Positions 4,742 to 7,443 of a stretch of DNA of 7,443 bases are shown here, piece after piece. Source of the stretch: Thermoleophilia bacterium (GTDB lineage: Bacteria > Actinomycetota > Thermoleophilia > Gaiellales > JAICJC01). The notes beneath the pieces are model-generated. The model did no database searches. It saw only the letters and a program-made list of their open reading frames with translations, and was not told the origin of the DNA. How positions within the stretch are numbered: the first letter of the stretch is position 1; each line of letters starts with the position of its first letter. Location: positions 1 through 7,443 of the forward strand of contig JAICJM010000186.1 of NCBI GenBank assembly GCA_025928435.1, written 5' to 3'. The position numbers and the translations under genes were made by a program.

Positions 4742-7239
4742 TGAAGGCCGTCGTGATGGCGGGCGGCGAGGGCACCCGCCTGCGCCCGCTGACCTCGAAC
4801 CAGCCCAAGCCCATGGTGCCCGTGGCCGGGAAGCCCTGCATGCAGCACATCATCGAGCTCCTGCGCCGGCACGGGATGACGGACATCGTCGTCACCGTCG
4901 CCTACCTGCCGCAGGTGATCCGCGGCTACTTCGACGACGGCGAGGCGCTCGGCGTCGAGCTGCACTACTCGGTCGAGGAGCGGCCGCTCGGCACCGCCGG
5001 CAGCGTCAAGAACGCCGAGGAGCTGCTCGACGAGACGTTCCTCGTCATCTCCGGAGACGCGCTCTGCGACTTCGACCTCGAGGAGCTGATCGCGACGCAC
5101 AGGTCGAGCGGCGCCGCCGCCACCCTGGCGCTCAAATCGGTCGACAACCCGCTCGAGTTCGGCGTCGTCATCGTCGACTCCGACGGGCGCGTCGAGCGGT
5201 TCCTCGAGAAGCCGTCGTGGGGCCAGGTGTTCTCGGACACCATCAACACCGGCGTCTACGTGATCGAGCCCGAGGTGCTGCGGGCGGTGCCGCCGGGCAT
5301 GCCCTACGACTTCTCGAAGCAGCTCTTCCCCGACCTGCTGGAGCGGGGCAAGCCGATCTTCGGCCACGTCGTCACCGGCTACTGGCAGGACATCGGCAAC
5401 CTCGACCAGTACCGGCAGGCGAACTTCGACGCCCTGGACGGGAGCGTCGAGCTCGAGCTCTCGGGGATCCGGCTGCGCGACAACGTGATGCTCGGGGAGG
5501 GCGTCCAGCTGCCCGACCTCGAGCAGATCGAGGGGCCCGCGTTCATCGGGAACTTCTGCCAGGTCGACGCCGGCGCCCGCATCGGGCCGTACACGGTGCT
5601 CGGCCCGAACGTCGTGGTCAAGGAGGGGGCCTCGGTCGTCCGCAGCACCGTCGACTCGGGCAGCTACCTCGGCCGCAGCGCCCGGCTCGAGGGCACGATC
5701 CTCGGCAAGGGCGTGGACGTGCGCCCGCACGCCGTCCTGAACGACGGGGTCGCCGTGGGGGACGAATGCTCGATCGGGGCCGAGGCGGTGCTGGCGCCGG
5801 GCGTGAAGGTGTACCCGTTCAAGACCATCGAGGCCGGCGCTGCCATCAACGCGAACCTGGTCTGGGAGTCCCGCGGAATCACCACGCTGTTCGGCCGCGA
5901 CGGCGTCACCGGGCTCGTGAATGTCGACGTCACCTCCGAGCACGCCGCCCGGCTCGGCGTCGCCTACGGCACGACCCTCTCGCGCGGCGACACCGTCGTC
6001 TGCAGCCGCGACGCCCACCCGTCCTCACGAATGGTGAAGCGGGCGATCATCGCCGGCATGGTCTCGACGGGCGTGAACGTCGCCGATCTGCGGATCGCGC
6101 CGCCGACCGTGAACCGGCACGAGCTGAAGGTGGGGGAGCGGGGCGGCGGCCTGCACGTGCGCGTCTCGGCGGACGACCCCGACGTCATCCAGGTGAGCTT
6201 CTTCGCGCCGCCCGGGATCCTGGTGGCGGGGCCGGCCCTGAAGGCGATCGAGCAGTCGTTCTCGCGCCAGGAGTTCCGCCGCGTGAGCCCGGCCGAGATC
6301 GGCGACCTCACCTATCCCGCGCGGGCCACCGAGATGTACGTCCAGGAGCTCCTGACGAAGCTCGACCGGGACGCGATCCGCAACCGCCAGTTCCGCATCG
6401 TCCTGAACTACGGCTACTCGGCGGCGTCCTTCGTGCTGCCGACGCTGATCGGCGAGCTCGGCGTCGAGATGGTCGCGCTGAACGCCTTCGTCGACTCCTC
6501 GCACGGCGCCCGCCCGGTCGACACGTCGGGGGCAATCGAGCAGACCGCCGGCCTGGTGAAGGCCGTCGGCGCCGACATGGGCATCGTGATCGACAGCGCG
6601 GCCGAGCGGCTGTGGCTCGTCGACGAGCAGAGCCGGCCGATCTCGCCCGAAACGGCCCTGCTGCTGTTCGTGCGCGAGCTGGCGGCCACGAACGGCGGCG
6701 GCCGGGTGCTCGTCCCGATCAACGAGTCGCGCATGGTCGAGCAGATCGCGGACGGCCACAGCCTGCACGTCGAGCGCACGAAGGCCTCCCTGGGCGACCT
6801 GCTGGCGTCCGCGACGGCCGGCGACGTCGTCTTCGCCGGCGCGTCGGGCGGCGGTTACGTGTTCCCGGAGTTCCTGCCCGCCTACGACGCCGTGATGTCG
6901 CTCGGCAAGTTGCTCGAGCTCGTCGCCCACTCGGGCCGGGAGCTGTCGGCGCTGGTCGAGGACCTGCCCCGCAGCACCCTCGTGCATGTCCGCGCGCCGT
7001 GCCCGTGGTCGGCCAAGGGCCTGGCGATGCGCCAGCTGATCGAGGCCGTCAAGGGCATGGAGGTCGACCACATGGACGGGATCAAGGTGTTCGAGCCGGA
7101 GGGCTGGGTGCAGGTGCTGCCCGACCCCGACGAGCCGGTCTTCCACGTCTACGCCGAGGGCGAGTCGTTGGAGGATTCCCGCCGCCTGGAGGAGAAGTAC
7201 CGGGCGCTGCTCGACGGGTTTGTCTCCGCCACTGCCTGA
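4741..7239 (+). CDS. Sugar-nucleotide pyrophosphorylase fused to a degenerate phosphomannomutase-like region
   Basis: An 832-residue fusion. Residues 1-232 form a nucleotidyltransferase making an NDP-sugar from NTP and sugar-1-phosphate: [13 protein letters not shown] (6-18), Lys23 in QPKPM, GTAG (84-87), the metal Asp106 in SGDA, EKP (156-158), NTG (169-171) and WQDIG (215-219, Asp217). Residues about 238-395 are a hexapeptide left-handed beta-helix. Residues about 396-832 follow the four-domain phosphoglucomutase/phosphomannomutase fold, but every signature loop is altered: TASHNP reads RVSADDP (Ser476 kept), DGDADR reads DSAAER (618-623), the GEPSGH loop reads GASGGG (700-705), and RPSGTEP reads LPDPDEP (793-799). 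The first half should be active; the second half probably is not a working mutase. Such proteins are often annotated mannose-1-phosphate guanylyltransferase, but GTP and mannose are not proven here. Starts at GTG 4741, overlapping the previous stop by one base, with GAGG at 4733-4736. Confidence 0.93.
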   Translation: MKAVVMAGGEGTRLRPLTSNQPKPMVPVAGKPCMQHIIELLRRHGMTDIVVTVAYLPQVIRGYFDDGEALGVELHYSVEERPLGTAGSVKNAEELLDETFLVISGDALCDFDLEELIATHRSSGAAATLALKSVDNPLEFGVVIVDSDGRVERFLEKPSWGQVFSDTINTGVYVIEPEVLRAVPPGMPYDFSKQLFPDLLERGKPIFGHVVTGYWQDIGNLDQYRQANFDALDGSVELELSGIRLRDNVMLGEGVQLPDLEQIEGPAFIGNFCQVDAGARIGPYTVLGPNVVVKEGASVVRSTVDSGSYLGRSARLEGTILGKGVDVRPHAVLNDGVAVGDECSIGAEAVLAPGVKVYPFKTIEAGAAINANLVWESRGITTLFGRDGVTGLVNVDVTSEHAARLGVAYGTTLSRGDTVVCSRDAHPSSRMVKRAIIAGMVSTGVNVADLRIAPPTVNRHELKVGERGGGLHVRVSADDPDVIQVSFFAPPGILVAGPALKAIEQSFSRQEFRRVSPAEIGDLTYPARATEMYVQELLTKLDRDAIRNRQFRIVLNYGYSAASFVLPTLIGELGVEMVALNAFVDSSHGARPVDTSGAIEQTAGLVKAVGADMGIVIDSAAERLWLVDEQSRPISPETALLLFVRELAATNGGGRVLVPINESRMVEQIADGHSLHVERTKASLGDLLASATAGDVVFAGASGGGYVFPEFLPAYDAVMSLGKLLELVAHSGRELSALVEDLPRSTLVHVRAPCPWSAKGLAMRQLIEAVKGMEVDHMDGIKVFEPEGWVQVLPDPDEPVFHVYAEGESLEDSRRLEEKYRALLDGFVSATA

Positions 7240-7255
7240 CCCCCGGCGGGCCAAC

Positions 7256-7297
7256 CCTCAACCAGAGCTTGAGGAAATGGGCCGGGCTGGGTAGACT
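7256..7297 (+). promoter_or_regulatory. Sigma70-type promoter with inverted repeat over the -35, upstream of the RsiG-like gene
   Basis: TTGAGG (7269-7274) and TAGACT (7292-7297) are a -35/-10 pair with a 17-nt spacer, the best two-box promoter in the window. RNA would start near 7304, about 20 nt before the ATG at 7324. The -35 is the right arm of a perfect inverted repeat, CCTCAA (7256-7261), 7-nt loop, TTGAGG. A repressor or activator site overlapping the -35 is therefore plausible. The repeat could instead be a weak hairpin after the fusion gene, but it has no T-run. The sequence does not resemble a WhiG/FliA-type promoter. Confidence 0.55.
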
Positions 7298-7323
7298 TCC
7301 TCCGGTCAGAAACGACGGAACGG

Positions 7324-7443
7324 ATGCTGCCAATGGACGTGCTGCCCGACTTCACCACGATCTCCGACGACGAGCTCAAGGCGCTGATCGAGCGCTACGT
7401 GCGCGAGGAGGAGGAGGTGTCGTACCGGCGCCGCCTGCTGCAC
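7324..7443 (+). CDS. rsiG: RsiG-like anti-sigma factor, N-terminal part (runs off right edge)
   Basis: Forty residues are visible: MLPMDVLPDF, TTISDDELKA, LIERYVREEE, EVSYRRRLLH. The sequence, with an acidic helix followed by EVSYRRRLLH, matches the RsiG family. In Streptomyces, RsiG binds cyclic-di-GMP and holds the sporulation sigma factor WhiG; the published signature is E-x3-S-x2-R-x3-Q-x3-D. Here Glu29-x3-Ser33-x2-Arg36-x3-His40 fits, except that His takes the place of Gln; the final Asp would lie just outside the window. Deep-branching actinobacteria such as Rubrobacter have RsiG with one such motif that works as a homodimer. The ATG at 7324 is chosen because it lies about 20 nt past a good promoter; ATG 7333 is an alternative. 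The ribosome site (ACGGAACGG) is weak. Identification depends on a short fragment. Confidence 0.65.
   Translation, partial: MLPMDVLPDFTTISDDELKALIERYVREEEEVSYRRRLLH

Noticed and set aside
4714..7254. Two minus-strand frames of over 400 codons opposite the fusion gene
   Set aside because: Both are His/Asp/Arg/Val-rich mirror frames of a strongly supported gene on the plus strand.
7240..7262. Terminator after the fusion gene
   Set aside because: No stable stem followed by a T-run is visible; the nearby CCTCAA/TTGAGG repeat is better explained with the -35 of the next promoter.
1..7443. CRISPR array, insertion sequence, tRNA or toxin-antitoxin pair
   Set aside because: No regularly spaced repeats, no transposase or integrase motifs, no cloverleaf-like sequence with TTCGA arms, and no paired small genes of that kind were found.

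Overview
The window is high-GC DNA with the look of a deep-branching actinobacterium, possibly Thermoleophilia (Gaiellales or Solirubrobacterales). This rests on the GC-rich codon use, GTG/TTG starts, at least two promoters placed so close to a GTG that the mRNA should be leaderless, and an RsiG-like anti-sigma factor at the right edge. The taxonomic placement is inference.

Left part (1-3193). A MutS-family gene runs off the left edge on the minus strand. Divergent from it is an iron locus: an intact FTR1/EfeU-type permease with both REXXE motifs, followed 6 nt later by a clearly broken efeO. The efeO remains carry a lipobox, a cupredoxin-like start, an HxxE motif and the EfeO C-terminal domain, but are scattered over all three frames with internal losses, one in-frame stop and a missing C-terminus. 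A small cupin gene on the minus strand converges on this relic and overlaps its end.

Middle (3194-4231). A gap of about 590 bp has no convincing gene but holds several short inverted repeats. One is a perfect 8-1-8 palindrome just upstream of a likely -10 element. It precedes a gene for a small, basic, four-cysteine secreted protein that I do not recognise.

Right part (4232-7443). A likely leaderless two-gene operon encodes a CDP-alcohol phosphatidyltransferase and an 832-residue fusion of a sugar-nucleotide pyrophosphorylase, a left-handed beta-helix and a phosphomannomutase-like region. The two genes overlap by one base (TAGTG). The mutase half has lost most catalytic residues in all four signature loops, so it looks like a pseudoenzyme. 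The pair would fit synthesis of a glycosylated phospholipid (a phosphatidylinositol mannoside-like lipid is one possibility), but the substrates cannot be read from the sequence. Beyond a good sigma70-type promoter whose -35 lies in an inverted repeat, the window ends inside an RsiG-like gene whose visible part carries most of the cyclic-di-GMP signature.

I see no CRISPR array, transposase, integrase, tRNA or rRNA, and no obvious defence system. The most unusual items are the degenerate mutase half of the fusion, the decayed efeO beside an intact permease, and the RsiG-like gene with a possible operator.
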